From the NCBI GenBank assembly GCA_947464335.1, contig CANHWG010000028.1:1-32750 (forward strand): 32,750 bases of DNA, given 5' to 3'. Positions 24,341 to 32,750 of the stretch are shown here, one piece after another. A program made the translations under genes and the position numbers. The notes beneath the pieces are model-generated. The model ran no database searches. It worked only from the letters and a program-made list of their open reading frames with translations, and was not told where the DNA came from. Positions within the stretch are counted from its first letter, which is position 1; every line of letters starts with the position of its first letter. This DNA is from Flavobacteriaceae bacterium. GTDB lineage: Bacteria; Bacteroidota; Bacteroidia; Flavobacteriales; Flavobacteriaceae.

Positions 24341-24916
24341 ATGAATTATTCAAAACACGAAACTGCCATAATCGATGATGGGGCACTAATTGGTAATGAA
24401 ACTAGAGTTTGGCATTGGGTACACATATGTGGTGGTGCTAAAATTGGAACAAAATGTTCACTTGGTCAAAATGTTTTTGTAGGAAATCGGGTTGTAGTTG
24501 GAAACAATGTCAAAATTCAAAACAATGTTTCAGTTTATGACAATGTAACCCTTGAGGATGATGTGTTTTGTGGGCCAAGTATGGTTTTTACTAATGTCTA
24601 TAATCCGCGTTCAGCTGTCACTCGTAAAGATGAATATAGAGATACTTTAGTTAAAATTGGGGCAACTTTAGGGGCTAATTGTACTATAGTTTGTGGAGTT
24701 ACAATTGGAAAATATGCCTTTGTAGGCGCTGGTAGCGTTGTTAATAAAGACGTTCCCGATTTTGCCTTAATGGTAGGTGTTCCTGCTAAGCAAATTGGTT
24801 GGATGTCTCGATTTGGAGAACGAATGGATTTACCCTTAAAAGGAAATGCTACTTACCTATGTCCACATACAAAAGATCAGTATGTTCTATCAGAAAATGG
24901 GGTTAGTTTGGTATGA
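24341..24916 (+). CDS. wbpD: UDP-2-acetamido-3-amino-2,3-dideoxy-glucuronate N-acetyltransferase, WbpD family
   Basis: The 191-residue left-handed beta-helix acyltransferase consists of hexapeptide repeats ([28 protein letters not shown] and on). It has the WbpD/WlbB marks [42 protein letters not shown] and the C-terminal [16 protein letters not shown]. It acetylates the 3-amino group of the UDP-diaminouronate using acetyl-CoA; the cofactor and catalytic loops are visible ([18 protein letters not shown]). Tight spacing with wlbA supports the same pathway. The C-terminal C-P-H segment (YLCPHT) is also typical of this group. Confidence 0.92.
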   Translation: MNYSKHETAIIDDGALIGNETRVWHWVHICGGAKIGTKCSLGQNVFVGNRVVVGNNVKIQNNVSVYDNVTLEDDVFCGPSMVFTNVYNPRSAVTRKDEYRDTLVKIGATLGANCTIVCGVTIGKYAFVGAGSVVNKDVPDFALMVGVPAKQIGWMSRFGERMDLPLKGNATYLCPHTKDQYVLSENGVSLV

Positions 24917-24941
24917 ATATAATTAGTCATTCAATAAAAAT

Positions 24942-26021
24942 ATGATAAAAATAGTTACGATTATTGGGGCAAGACCTCAATTTATTAAAGCTGCTGTAGT
25001 TTCGAGAGCCATTGCATCGCGTTCAGAAGAAATTATAGAAGTAATTGTACATACCGGACAACATTTTGATTCAAACATGTCTGATATTTTCTTTGATGAA
25101 CTTGACATTCCAAAACCAGATTATCATTTGGGAGTAGGAGGTGGTTCACATGGTCAAAATACAGGGAGAATGCTCGAAAAAATTGAAGATGTTTTACTAA
25201 ACGAAAAACCTAACTATGTTTTAGTTTATGGTGATACCGATTCAACTTTGGCAGGAACACTAGCAGCGGTTAAATTGCATATTCCTGTTGCGCATGTTGA
25301 AGCTGGATTGCGCTCTTTTAATAGAAAAATGCCAGAAGAAATAAATAGGATATTGACAGATCACGCAAGCGAAATTCTATTTACTCCAACTTTAACTGCA
25401 GTAAAAAATTTGAACAACGAAGGAATTGATTCGAGTAAAATTAAACAAGTTGGAGATGTCATGTATGATGCAGCCATTTACTATGGGAAAAAAGTAGAGC
25501 AAAACAATACATTACTCCAAGAATTAAAAATTGAATCCAAAAAGTATGCTTTAGTTACATTGCACAGGGCAGAAAATGTCGATGATAAAAATCGCTTATC
25601 CTCTATTCTTAAAGGGCTAAATCATTACAAAAATAAAATTATTTGGCCTTTACATCCAAGAACAAAAAAGAGGTTAGAAAGTTTTGGAATTGCGATTCCT
25701 CAAAACATCTCCATAGTTGATCCTATAGGATATTTGGATATGATTTTACTAGAAAAAAATGCAGAACTAATTGCAACTGATTCTGGTGGAGTTCAAAAAG
25801 AGGCCTATTTTCATAAAGTGCCCTGTATTACCTTAAGAGATCAAACAGAATGGATTGAATTAGTCGAACAAGGAGCCAATATTATTACGGGTGCGAATAC
25901 AAATGCCATTAGCGATGCACTAACTAAAGCAGTAACTGTAAATTCAATTATTTTTGAAACGCCATTATACGGAAACGGAACCAGCGGACAACAAATAGTT
26001 GATGCTTTAATTCAAAAATAA
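24942..26021 (+). CDS. wbpI: UDP-GlcNAc3NAcA 2-epimerase (WbpI-like), WecB family
   Basis: A 359-residue non-hydrolysing UDP-sugar 2-epimerase with GARPQFIKAAVVSRAI (9-24), HTGQHFDSNMSDIFFDEL, VYGDTDSTLAGTLAAVKL, VAHVEAGLRSFNRKMPEEINRI and a C-terminal TDSGGVQKEAYFHKVP. In this family FIKAA and SFNRKMPEE are typical of WbpI rather than of WecB (which usually has TEAIKMAP and GDLxSPxPEE). With wlbA and wbpD upstream it should give UDP-ManNAc3NAcA from UDP-GlcNAc3NAcA. It follows wbpD after a 25-base spacer. Epimerase family certain; substrate preference supported by context. Confidence 0.92.
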   Translation: MIKIVTIIGARPQFIKAAVVSRAIASRSEEIIEVIVHTGQHFDSNMSDIFFDELDIPKPDYHLGVGGGSHGQNTGRMLEKIEDVLLNEKPNYVLVYGDTDSTLAGTLAAVKLHIPVAHVEAGLRSFNRKMPEEINRILTDHASEILFTPTLTAVKNLNNEGIDSSKIKQVGDVMYDAAIYYGKKVEQNNTLLQELKIESKKYALVTLHRAENVDDKNRLSSILKGLNHYKNKIIWPLHPRTKKRLESFGIAIPQNISIVDPIGYLDMILLEKNAELIATDSGGVQKEAYFHKVPCITLRDQTEWIELVEQGANIITGANTNAISDALTKAVTVNSIIFETPLYGNGTSGQQIVDALIQK

Positions 26022-26024
26022 TTT

Positions 26025-27140
26025 ATGCAATCCAAAAAAATACTAGTAGTAAGCAGCGCTTTTTATCCTGAAAACAGTCCACGTTCATTTAGAACAACGG
26101 AACTAGTAAAAGAGCTTGCTCGACAAGGGCATAAGGTTACGCTTTATACCTTAAAAAATGATAAACTTCATGTGCCTATAGAAAAAGAATTCGGAATTCA
26201 AATAAAAGATTTAGGCACAAGAAAATTTCCGATTATTGATGTTGTAAAAGGGCCAAAATTATTTAGTTTATTTAAACGTATTGTAAATAGAATTTTGTTG
26301 CAATTGATATTATATCCAGATTTTGAAATAATGTTTATGGTAAAAAAAGCATTAAAAAAAGAAAAGGAGACATTCGATTTGTTAATATCAATAGCTGTGC
26401 CTCATCCAATACACTGGGGAGTTGTTTGGGCTCGAACAAATAACAAACCTTTAGCAACAAAATGGGTAGCTGATTGTGGTGATGCTTTTATGGGTGCTTA
26501 TCACGATAGTTTTAACAAGTTATTTTATTTTAAATATTTAGAAAAATGGTTTTGTAGAAAAGCAGATTATATAGCTATACCCAAAATCATGATGAAAGAA
26601 AATTATTATCCAGAGTTTCATCATAAGATAATTGAAATTCCTCAAGGCTTTAAGTTTGATGAAGTAGAGAAAAAAAACTATTCGAAAAATGAAATTACGA
26701 CTTTTGCTTTCGCAGGAACGTTCATGCGAACAACAAGAAATCCCTCTCATTTATTAGATTTTCTAGTTACGATAGAAGAACCATTCAAATTTATAGTTTA
26801 TACAGAAACACAAGATTTGTTACTACCCTATAAAGCTAAGTTAGGAGACAAATTAGTCATTAAAAATTATATTCCTAGAATAGAACTACTTAAAGAACTT
26901 AGTAGTATGGATTTTTTAGTAAACATTGCCTATGACCCAGTTCATCAAGCTCCAAGTAAATTAATAGATTATTATCTAACAGGAAGACCAATTCTTTCTT
27001 CACTTGCGAATGAATTTGATTATGAAATTGTAGCCGCATTTTTAAAAGGCGATTATAGTCAAGCTTCTGTTTTTGATAACATTGAAAAGTTTAAAATTGA
27101 AAATGTTACCCAACAATTTTTAAAATTAATAGATAAATGA
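26025..27140 (+). CDS. Glycosyltransferase, GT-B fold (family 4-like)
   Basis: The 371-residue protein has a GT-B N-domain (ILVVSSAFYPENSPRSFRTTELVKELARQGHKVTLYTL, residues ~5-43) and a C-domain with AFAGTFM...RNPSHLLDFL and a shortened donor site, DFLVNIAYDPVHQAPSKLIDYYLTGRPIL, where the usual EGFGL...EAMA glutamate motif is replaced by P-S-K-L-I-D-Y. That PSK(L/V)xDY form is common in glycosyltransferases of surface-glycan loci. It starts 3 bases after wbpI and overlaps the polymerase gene by 4 bases. It may transfer the ManNAc3NAcA-type residue or its neighbour; donor not shown. Confidence 0.86.
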   Translation: MQSKKILVVSSAFYPENSPRSFRTTELVKELARQGHKVTLYTLKNDKLHVPIEKEFGIQIKDLGTRKFPIIDVVKGPKLFSLFKRIVNRILLQLILYPDFEIMFMVKKALKKEKETFDLLISIAVPHPIHWGVVWARTNNKPLATKWVADCGDAFMGAYHDSFNKLFYFKYLEKWFCRKADYIAIPKIMMKENYYPEFHHKIIEIPQGFKFDEVEKKNYSKNEITTFAFAGTFMRTTRNPSHLLDFLVTIEEPFKFIVYTETQDLLLPYKAKLGDKLVIKNYIPRIELLKELSSMDFLVNIAYDPVHQAPSKLIDYYLTGRPILSSLANEFDYEIVAAFLKGDYSQASVFDNIEKFKIENVTQQFLKLIDK

Positions 27141-28333
27141 AAAATGCATTTCTCTATTTTTTGTTTTGTCCTTTCTTAGGGTTTATTAATGCAATTAAGT
27201 ATTACAGAAGCACCTGGGCTAAGCCTACACTTATTGCTTTTGTTGCCTTCTTTGGTATGTCAATGGTAAATAATGAAGCTGTTGACGGTTCGGAATATGT
27301 TGAAAGGTTGATAGTTATGCATGCAAATTCAGTAGATTTTGATACTTTTAAAGCCAGTTTTTTTAATGAAACGGAAGGTCTACCTGACCTTTATGTTGGT
27401 ATTGTCACATATTTTTTTTCATTATTTACGGATAATGGCCAACTATTATTTTTTTTTTATGGCTTTGTTTTTGGCTATTTTTATATTAATAACATTTGGC
27501 TTGTTTTAAACGAAACTAGAGGAGAATTATCTTGGTTACCCATACTATTGTTACTCACTTTTAGTTTTGTTTTAGGATTTTGGACAGTTACCGGTGTTCG
27601 GATGAACACTGCCTCTCATATTTTCTTTTATGGTGCTTTTTTATATTTATACCATAACCAGAAAAAAGGGATATTCATTGTTTTATCTAGTGTCTTATTT
27701 CATTTTTCTTTTATACTGCCTATAGGTATTTTTCTGATTTATACTTTAGTTCGATTAAATTATCGATTTATATATCTTTTTTATTTAGCCAGCTTTTTTG
27801 TTGCAGAACTTAATGTTGAATTCATACGTACCTTTTTAGAGTTAAATTTACCTGATTTTCTTCAGCCAAAAGTAAAAAGTTATTTAAATGATGAATATGT
27901 TGAAACTTTTTATGATGGTATAGGCAGCCGTAATTGGTATGTCAATTATTATCAAAAGCTTCTTTCCTATTTTACTTTCGTATTTATGTTGTTTATATTA
28001 TTTAAAGTGGATTTGACCAAGAGTGTACAAAAATTATTAGGTTTTTCACTCTTATTACTGGCAGTGGCTAATATTACTAGTTTGTTGCCGTCGGGTGGAC
28101 GATTTTTAGACGTAGCGTTTCTTTTTTCTATAGCAACTTGTTTTATAGCAATTACACATTTAAAGTTTCATTTAGTTACTAAAAGTGCAACTATTTTATC
28201 CCCTTTACTTTTACTGTTTTGTATTATATCTATCCGTATGTCTTTCGATTTTTTTAATATTACAACGTTTACTAATCCTCTTGTAGTTTTGTTTACAGAT
28301 ATTAACATACCATTAATTGATTTAATCAAATAG
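27137..28333 (+). CDS. EpsG/Wzy-like O-antigen polymerase
   Basis: A 398-residue membrane protein with about ten hydrophobic helices and few charged residues outside loops. The TGVRMNTASHIFFYGAFLYLYHNQKKG segment, the following FHFSFILPIGIFLI and the late SGGRFLDVAFLFS match the pattern of EpsG-family Wzy polymerases (R-x-x-x-A in one helix, HxS in the next, GGR later). Long periplasmic loops lie around residues 45-85 and 225-270. The gene sits between a glycosyltransferase and a NodB-like gene, fitting polymerisation of lipid-linked repeats at the outer face of the inner membrane. Primary sequence of these proteins is poorly conserved, so the call rests on topology and motifs. Confidence 0.78.
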   Translation: MKNAFLYFLFCPFLGFINAIKYYRSTWAKPTLIAFVAFFGMSMVNNEAVDGSEYVERLIVMHANSVDFDTFKASFFNETEGLPDLYVGIVTYFFSLFTDNGQLLFFFYGFVFGYFYINNIWLVLNETRGELSWLPILLLLTFSFVLGFWTVTGVRMNTASHIFFYGAFLYLYHNQKKGIFIVLSSVLFHFSFILPIGIFLIYTLVRLNYRFIYLFYLASFFVAELNVEFIRTFLELNLPDFLQPKVKSYLNDEYVETFYDGIGSRNWYVNYYQKLLSYFTFVFMLFILFKVDLTKSVQKLLGFSLLLLAVANITSLLPSGGRFLDVAFLFSIATCFIAITHLKFHLVTKSATILSPLLLLFCIISIRMSFDFFNITTFTNPLVVLFTDINIPLIDLIK

Positions 28334-28344
28334 ATAGTTTAGAT

Positions 28345-29451
28345 ATGAATAAAACAATTCCGTATCTCAAATCTTTTGCAAGTGCGAGTTTAATTAATAA
28401 AAAAGGGATTTCAGTAAAAGATAAATTAGTAATTATAGAATCGGATGATTGGGGCGCAATTCGAACACCATCAAAAGAGTGTGTTTCCTATTTTGATAAA
28501 AAAGGTTTTGAAATTTCAAAAAGTATCTATAAAAATGATTCTTTAGAATCTCAAGAAGATTTAGAAAAGTTGTTTGAGGTTTTAAGTTCATTTAAAGGTA
28601 GTGACAGAAAATCACCAATTATTACTGCCAATAGCATTATGGCTAACCCTGATTTTGAAAAAATTAAAGCACATGATTATCAGTATTATTTTTGGGAACC
28701 TTTTACTACAACATACAAGAAGTATCCAAAGCACCAAAATAATTGGGAAATTTTAAATCAAGGGATTAGCCAGGATCTATTTCATCCTCAATTTCACGGT
28801 AGAGAACATCTGAATTTAAATAGATGGATGAAAGCGTTACAAACTAAAAATAAGGATATACTAACTTCTTTTGAACGGCAAACTACGTATTCCGGAAAAG
28901 AGGATTATAGTTTTATGGAAGCTTTTGATTGGGATATCCAAGATGAAATTCAACAACATAAACTAATAATTGAAGAAGGATTGAAAGTCTTTGAAGAGCA
29001 TTTCGGTTATAAATCTAAAAGCTTTATTGCGCCATGTTATAATTGGGATTCAAATTTAGAACCCTTTTTGGCTTCAAAGGGTATAGAATGGTTACAAGGC
29101 CTAAAATCACAATTACATCCAACCGGAACCTTTAATTCTTATAGATCAATAAAACATAGTTTTGGAGAAGTTAATAATGGATTAAAGTATAATGTTCGGA
29201 ATTGTTTTTTCGAGCCAAGCATGTTGCCTCAAAAAGATTGGGTTAACAGTTGTATGGCTCAAATACAATCTGCATTTTTATTTGATAAACCAGCCGTAAT
29301 TTGTTCTCACCGTATTAATTTTATTGGTTTTATTAACGAGAAAAATAGAGACAGAGGTTTGAGAGATTTGGACTGTATATTAAAAAAAGTAATAAAAAAA
29401 TGGCCTGATGTTATTTTCATAACAACAGATCAATTATATAATTTTGTATGA
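28345..29451 (+). CDS. Polysaccharide deacetylase-like (NodB-homology) protein
   Basis: The 368-residue protein shows NodB-type metal motifs in unusual form: ESDDWGAIRTP (D34-D35 after strand 1, where CE4 enzymes have TxDDG), FHPQFHGREHLN (H147, H151, H155, an HxxxH pair), and FIAPCYNWD (CE4 motif 3 is RxPxG). It ends with KWPDVIFITTDQLYNF, as in CE4 motif 5 regions. No signal peptide or membrane helix is visible, so it may act in the cytoplasm on a nucleotide- or lipid-linked sugar. The stop overlaps the CapA-like gene by 4 bases. Family relation is clear; the altered motifs leave activity uncertain. Confidence 0.75.
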   Translation: MNKTIPYLKSFASASLINKKGISVKDKLVIIESDDWGAIRTPSKECVSYFDKKGFEISKSIYKNDSLESQEDLEKLFEVLSSFKGSDRKSPIITANSIMANPDFEKIKAHDYQYYFWEPFTTTYKKYPKHQNNWEILNQGISQDLFHPQFHGREHLNLNRWMKALQTKNKDILTSFERQTTYSGKEDYSFMEAFDWDIQDEIQQHKLIIEEGLKVFEEHFGYKSKSFIAPCYNWDSNLEPFLASKGIEWLQGLKSQLHPTGTFNSYRSIKHSFGEVNNGLKYNVRNCFFEPSMLPQKDWVNSCMAQIQSAFLFDKPAVICSHRINFIGFINEKNRDRGLRDLDCILKKVIKKWPDVIFITTDQLYNFV

Positions 29452-30578
29452 TTACAATAGGATTTACGGGCGATTTTTGTCCATGGCTCAGAGTAGAAGA
29501 TAGATTTAAATCTAATGATTGGAAATCGTTGTTTGAAAGTGTCCAATCTTTTTTTAATGCCAATGATTTAAATGTAATTGATTTAGAATGTCCTTTAACT
29601 ACAAGTAGTTCTCCAATACAAAAAACCGGACCACATATTAAAGCATTACCAGAAACTGCAGCTATTCTAAATCATTTAAATTGTAAAGTGGTAGCTACTG
29701 CTAATAATCACTTTAAAGATTATGGTTGGCAGGGAATGAAAGAAACCTATGAGAGTTTAACAAAACATCAAATTCAATGGTTCGGTAGTGGTCAAAATTT
29801 TGAAGAAGCATCCAAGACTTTCTTTTGGGAAAAAGATAATTTGAAATTTGCATTTATCAACATAGCCGAAAACGAATGGACTACAACAAACGATGAAACT
29901 CCGGGTTGTAATCCGATGGATTTGGTTAATGTATTTAACCAAATAAAAGAGGCACAAAAAAGCGTTGATTTTATCGTTGTCATTGCTCATGGCGGACACG
30001 AACATTATGAATTGCCTAGTCCAAGAATGAAAAAATGGTATCGTTTTTTTGTCGATGCCGGTGCTCATGCGGTTATTGGACATCACACTCATATTATTTC
30101 TGGATATGAAGTCTATAAAGAGGCACCCATTTTTTACAGCTTAGGAAATTTTTGTTTTGATTGGCAAGGATTGCAAAATAAACCTTGGAATGAAGGAATG
30201 ATGGTTCGGTTACAATTTGAAAAACTTAAACCAGTTTCTTTCGATATTGATTATTTTACTCAAAATAATGCTGAATTAGGATTGTTTATATTGTCAGAAA
30301 GCGAAAAAAAATCAATACAAAAAAAGGTTTATGAATTAAATACAATCATACAAGATGACGTTTCATTAGAAAAAAAATTTAATGAATATGTTGAAACTTG
30401 GAAACCGGTTATGAATACATGGATACAACCCTATCGAGGAAAGTATTTACCTAGTTTATATAAAAAAGGTTTACTACCTTCAATCATAACTTCTAAAAAG
30501 AAACTTTTATTTACCAATTTAATTCGATGTGAAGCACATCGAGATATATTACTCAATTCTATTAACACTAACAAATAA
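29448..30578 (+). CDS. CapA family (poly-gamma-glutamate capsule-type) metallophosphatase-like protein
   Basis: The 376-residue protein follows the CapA/PGA_cap layout: TGDFCPW with D9, IDLECPLTTS (usual NLE), ATANNHFKDYGWQGMKET (NNHxxDxG), IVVIAHGGHEHYELPSP and IGHHTHIISGYEVYKEAPIFYSLGNFCFDW. These are the metal ligands of the calcineurin-like fold. Unlike Bacillus CapA it lacks an N-terminal membrane anchor and has a ~110-residue C-terminal extension ending in basic residues. CapA homologues occur in many capsule loci where no polyglutamate is made; their exact role is unsettled. It is coupled to the NodB-like gene and followed by an asparagine-synthase-type gene after 2 bases. Confidence 0.83.
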   Translation: MITIGFTGDFCPWLRVEDRFKSNDWKSLFESVQSFFNANDLNVIDLECPLTTSSSPIQKTGPHIKALPETAAILNHLNCKVVATANNHFKDYGWQGMKETYESLTKHQIQWFGSGQNFEEASKTFFWEKDNLKFAFINIAENEWTTTNDETPGCNPMDLVNVFNQIKEAQKSVDFIVVIAHGGHEHYELPSPRMKKWYRFFVDAGAHAVIGHHTHIISGYEVYKEAPIFYSLGNFCFDWQGLQNKPWNEGMMVRLQFEKLKPVSFDIDYFTQNNAELGLFILSESEKKSIQKKVYELNTIIQDDVSLEKKFNEYVETWKPVMNTWIQPYRGKYLPSLYKKGLLPSIITSKKKLLFTNLIRCEAHRDILLNSINTNK

Positions 30579-30580
30579 TT

Positions 30581-32473
30581 ATGTGCGGATTTACAGGATA
30601 TTTTATTCTAAATGCAACTTTAGAAACCAATACTAAAGTCATTCGTGACATGATTGCGATACAAAAACATCGTGGTCCAGATGATTCAGGAATTGTTGGC
30701 ATCAATACCAAAGAAAAAAGCTTTGAAGAAATAATTGTTTCAGATGAGGCAAAATTTACTTCAGCTAAAGATTTACTTTTTGGCTTTAATCGATTGAGTA
30801 TTTTAGATCTTTCTCCTATGGGTCATCAACCCATGGTGAGTCCCGATAAAAAAGTAATTTTAATGATGAATGGTGAAATATACAATGCCTTTGATTTCAA
30901 AGATGATTTGATGAAGAAAGGACATTCATTTAAAAGTACTTCCGATACTGAAATTGTACTTCATTTGTATCTAGAATATGGAATAGATAAAATGCTTAGC
31001 TTGCTTAATGGAATGTTTGCTTTGGCCATTTATGATTTTGAATTGGATACTTTGTTCCTAGCTCGTGATCGTTTTGGTATTAAACCGTTGTATATTCTGC
31101 AAGAAGAAAATAGGATTGCTTTTGCTTCTGAAATGAAAAGTTTCAAGTTCTTACCTGATTTTCATTTCCAAGCTGATTTTAGTCAAATGGATGAATTTCT
31201 ATTGTTTAGAAATGTGATCAACAATACACTTTTTAAAAACATCATCAATTGTACTCCAGGGACATATTTAAGTATTAAAAATGGAGAAGTACACACTCAG
31301 ATATATTTCGAACTAGACAATGAAGGAATCAATAGAATTCCAAATACTGAGGCAAAGTATATATTAGAGGATACTTTACGAAAAAGTGTCGAATCACAGA
31401 TGATTAGCGATGTTAAATTAGGTTGTCAACTTTCAGGTGGAGTTGACTCGTCCTTAGTTACTTATTACGCTTCTCAAAAAGTTGACAAAGGTAATTTAGA
31501 AACGATATCAATTACATTTAAAGACCCCAAATTTTCGGAAGAAAGATACATTGATTACGTTGTTGATAAGTTATCGCTCAAAGCTCACAAATATGAAATG
31601 GATGCACACTATTATTTTGATGTTATTGAAAAAGCCATTTGGCATTTTGAACAACCTTTAAATCATCCAAATACGATTGGAATTTATTTAATAAGTGAAC
31701 AAGCTAAAAAACATGTTACGGTTTTATTGAGCGGGGAAGGTTCTGATGAATCATTGGCGGGTTACAGTCGTTTTATTAGAGCAAAAGAGAACAAAGTTCT
31801 AACAAAATCTTTTTTTCGAGGTTTAATACATAATAAAAACCATATACTTGAATATTTAAGTTATGCTTTAAATAGAGATAAAAAAATGATTATGGAAACT
31901 GCTTTTGGAAGTATTACTACAGCTAAAGCTTTGAAACCTAATTTCAAAATTTCCAATGCATTAATAGATCGAACCAAAACAATAAAAAAATTAAATGGAG
32001 AAATAACTCTTCGTCAACGCAAATATGAAATATTAACGTATTTGCCCGATTTGTTAATGCGACAGGACAAGATGTCTATGGCTCATTCTGTAGAAAATAG
32101 GGTTCCCTATCTAGACAATGAAATGGTTAGAGTTTCATTAAATATTTCGGGAGATGATTTAGTTGCAAAACATAAAAATAAATTAGAAGGCAAAAAGATT
32201 TTGAAAGACATTTGTACCGAAAAGTTTAATGAAAACTTTGCTTATAGAGATAAAATTGGTTTTGGTATTCCATTGCGAGAATTTATGTCCACTCAAGTCT
32301 TTCAAGATAAATGGCATAATCAGATTGAACCAAGTCTAAAAAAAAGAAATTGTTTTGAACTTAAAGAGCTTTCTCTTTGGGTTAAAAATATTTCGAAAGC
32401 TACTCCCGAACAATTGGATGCCATTTGGTTGTTATTAGGTTTTGAAATATGGGCAAAACAATACTTAGATTAA
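30581..32473 (+). CDS. asnB: Glutamine-dependent amidotransferase, asparagine synthase type (AsnB)
   Basis: The 630-residue protein has a class II glutaminase domain with nucleophile Cys2 (MCGFTGY), RGPDDSG (31-37), RLSILDLSPMGHQPM and NGEIYN. A synthetase domain follows with the PP-loop QLSGGVDSS (283-291), LSGEGSDESLAGY, RQDKMSMAHSVENRVPYLD and KIGFGIPL. Length and motifs are those of AsnB. In polysaccharide loci such enzymes often amidate the carboxyl of a uronic acid or nonulosonate rather than make asparagine (for example WbpS in P. aeruginosa O6). The uronic acid product of the wlbA-wbpD-wbpI genes upstream is an obvious candidate. Enzyme class is certain, sugar substrate inferred. Confidence 0.9.
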   Translation: MCGFTGYFILNATLETNTKVIRDMIAIQKHRGPDDSGIVGINTKEKSFEEIIVSDEAKFTSAKDLLFGFNRLSILDLSPMGHQPMVSPDKKVILMMNGEIYNAFDFKDDLMKKGHSFKSTSDTEIVLHLYLEYGIDKMLSLLNGMFALAIYDFELDTLFLARDRFGIKPLYILQEENRIAFASEMKSFKFLPDFHFQADFSQMDEFLLFRNVINNTLFKNIINCTPGTYLSIKNGEVHTQIYFELDNEGINRIPNTEAKYILEDTLRKSVESQMISDVKLGCQLSGGVDSSLVTYYASQKVDKGNLETISITFKDPKFSEERYIDYVVDKLSLKAHKYEMDAHYYFDVIEKAIWHFEQPLNHPNTIGIYLISEQAKKHVTVLLSGEGSDESLAGYSRFIRAKENKVLTKSFFRGLIHNKNHILEYLSYALNRDKKMIMETAFGSITTAKALKPNFKISNALIDRTKTIKKLNGEITLRQRKYEILTYLPDLLMRQDKMSMAHSVENRVPYLDNEMVRVSLNISGDDLVAKHKNKLEGKKILKDICTEKFNENFAYRDKIGFGIPLREFMSTQVFQDKWHNQIEPSLKKRNCFELKELSLWVKNISKATPEQLDAIWLLLGFEIWAKQYLD

Positions 32474-32519
32474 GTGTTCAAAAAGGGTAATCGGTTATAA
32501 TTGAATTCTAGATAAGTTT

Positions 32520-32750
32520 ATGAAATTATACAAAAATTATAATAGTTTGGGTTTTAATAATCCCTATTATTTTAATGATAAAGAAGGTAAAATAGTCTTT
32601 AAAGAATTTTTTAATGATATTATAAATGAATTTAATGATGATATAATTATAGATATTACTGCCGTTAATCAAGTTTTAAGTTTAAACTTTATGTTAGGTG
32701 ATAGAACTTTGGTTAAAGATATTTATAAATCTCCATGGATGGCTTTACCA
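32520..32750 (+). CDS. Hypothetical protein, N-terminal part (truncated by window end)
   Basis: An ATG at 32520 opens a frame of 77 codons that runs off the window. The sequence starts MKLYKNYNSLGFNNPYYF and includes NQVLSLNFMLGDRTLVKDIYKSPWMA. It has no signal peptide or membrane helix in the visible part and lies 46 bases after the asparagine-synthase-type gene on the same strand. The visible part reminds me of proteins annotated as asparagine-synthase-related in flavobacterial glycan loci, but no diagnostic motif is present in these residues, so I leave the function open. Confidence 0.7.
   Translation, partial: MKLYKNYNSLGFNNPYYFNDKEGKIVFKEFFNDIINEFNDDIIIDITAVNQVLSLNFMLGDRTLVKDIYKSPWMALP

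Noticed and set aside
29757..30092. 111-codon minus-strand frame inside the CapA-like gene
   Set aside because: Antisense of conserved CapA metal-binding motifs, with no independent support.
1..32750. CRISPR arrays, insertion sequences, tRNA or rRNA genes
   Set aside because: No regularly spaced repeats, transposase motifs or RNA gene signatures were seen on reading through both strands.

Overview
The window looks like a chromosomal surface-polysaccharide (O-antigen or capsule type) locus of a Bacteroidota bacterium, most likely a Flavobacterium-like member of the Flavobacteriia. The evidence is an AT-rich sequence with dense same-strand genes, a type IX secretion C-terminal sorting domain in the first partial gene, TAnnTTTG-type -7 promoter elements, and long runs of translationally coupled genes without Shine-Dalgarno leaders. 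All supported genes lie on the + strand. I see no rRNA, tRNA, CRISPR array or insertion sequence.

Layout. (1) 1-770 is the 3' end of a secreted T9SS cargo gene, closed by a strong terminator. (2) 899-2001 holds two regulators that head the locus: a NusG/UpxY-like antiterminator and a winged-helix/nucleotidyltransferase-like protein, each with a recognisable -7 element. (3) 2238-10885 holds a FdtB-like sugar aminotransferase, an ABC exporter (candidate lipid-linked oligosaccharide flippase), pseB, pseC, an aldo/keto reductase, two Gfo/Idh/MocA oxidoreductases and an SpsF-like cytidylyltransferase. (4) 10878-23203 holds a divergent NeuB-family paralogue, a YhcH-family protein, a PseG-acetyltransferase fusion, pseI, an acyltransferase, then ATP-grasp, SDR, metallophosphatase, PIG-L deacetylase and LIC12162-like transferase genes, and finally a HisH/HisF/amidotransferase triad. 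(5) 23394-32750 holds wlbA/wbpB, wbpD and wbpI homologues, a GT-B glycosyltransferase, an EpsG/Wzy-like polymerase, a NodB-like deacetylase homologue, a CapA-like protein, an asparagine-synthase-type amidotransferase and the start of one more gene.

How they fit. Regions 3 and 4 together encode every step expected for CMP-pseudaminic acid or a close nonulosonate: dehydratase (PseB), aminotransferase (PseC), N-acetyltransferase (C-terminal half of the fusion), UDP-sugar hydrolase (PseG half), condensation synthase (PseI) and CMP transfer (SpsF-like). The HisH/HisF/amidotransferase triad predicts an acetamidino group on one sugar. The HisF-like protein carries Leu at the position of catalytic Asp11 of true HisF, so it is a dedicated ammonia-supplying paralogue. 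Region 5 encodes oxidase, N-acetyltransferase and 2-epimerase steps toward a UDP-ManNAc3NAcA-type sugar, but the 6-dehydrogenase and an unambiguous WbpE are not in the window.

Hand tallies of glutamine codons suggest that 10.9-23.2 kb has a different history from its flanks (about half CAG, against fewer than one in ten). Most unusual are the second, motif-divergent NeuB paralogue beside the SpsF-like gene, and the coupled ATP-grasp/SDR/metallophosphatase/PIG-L/LIC12162 block, whose combined role I do not recognise.
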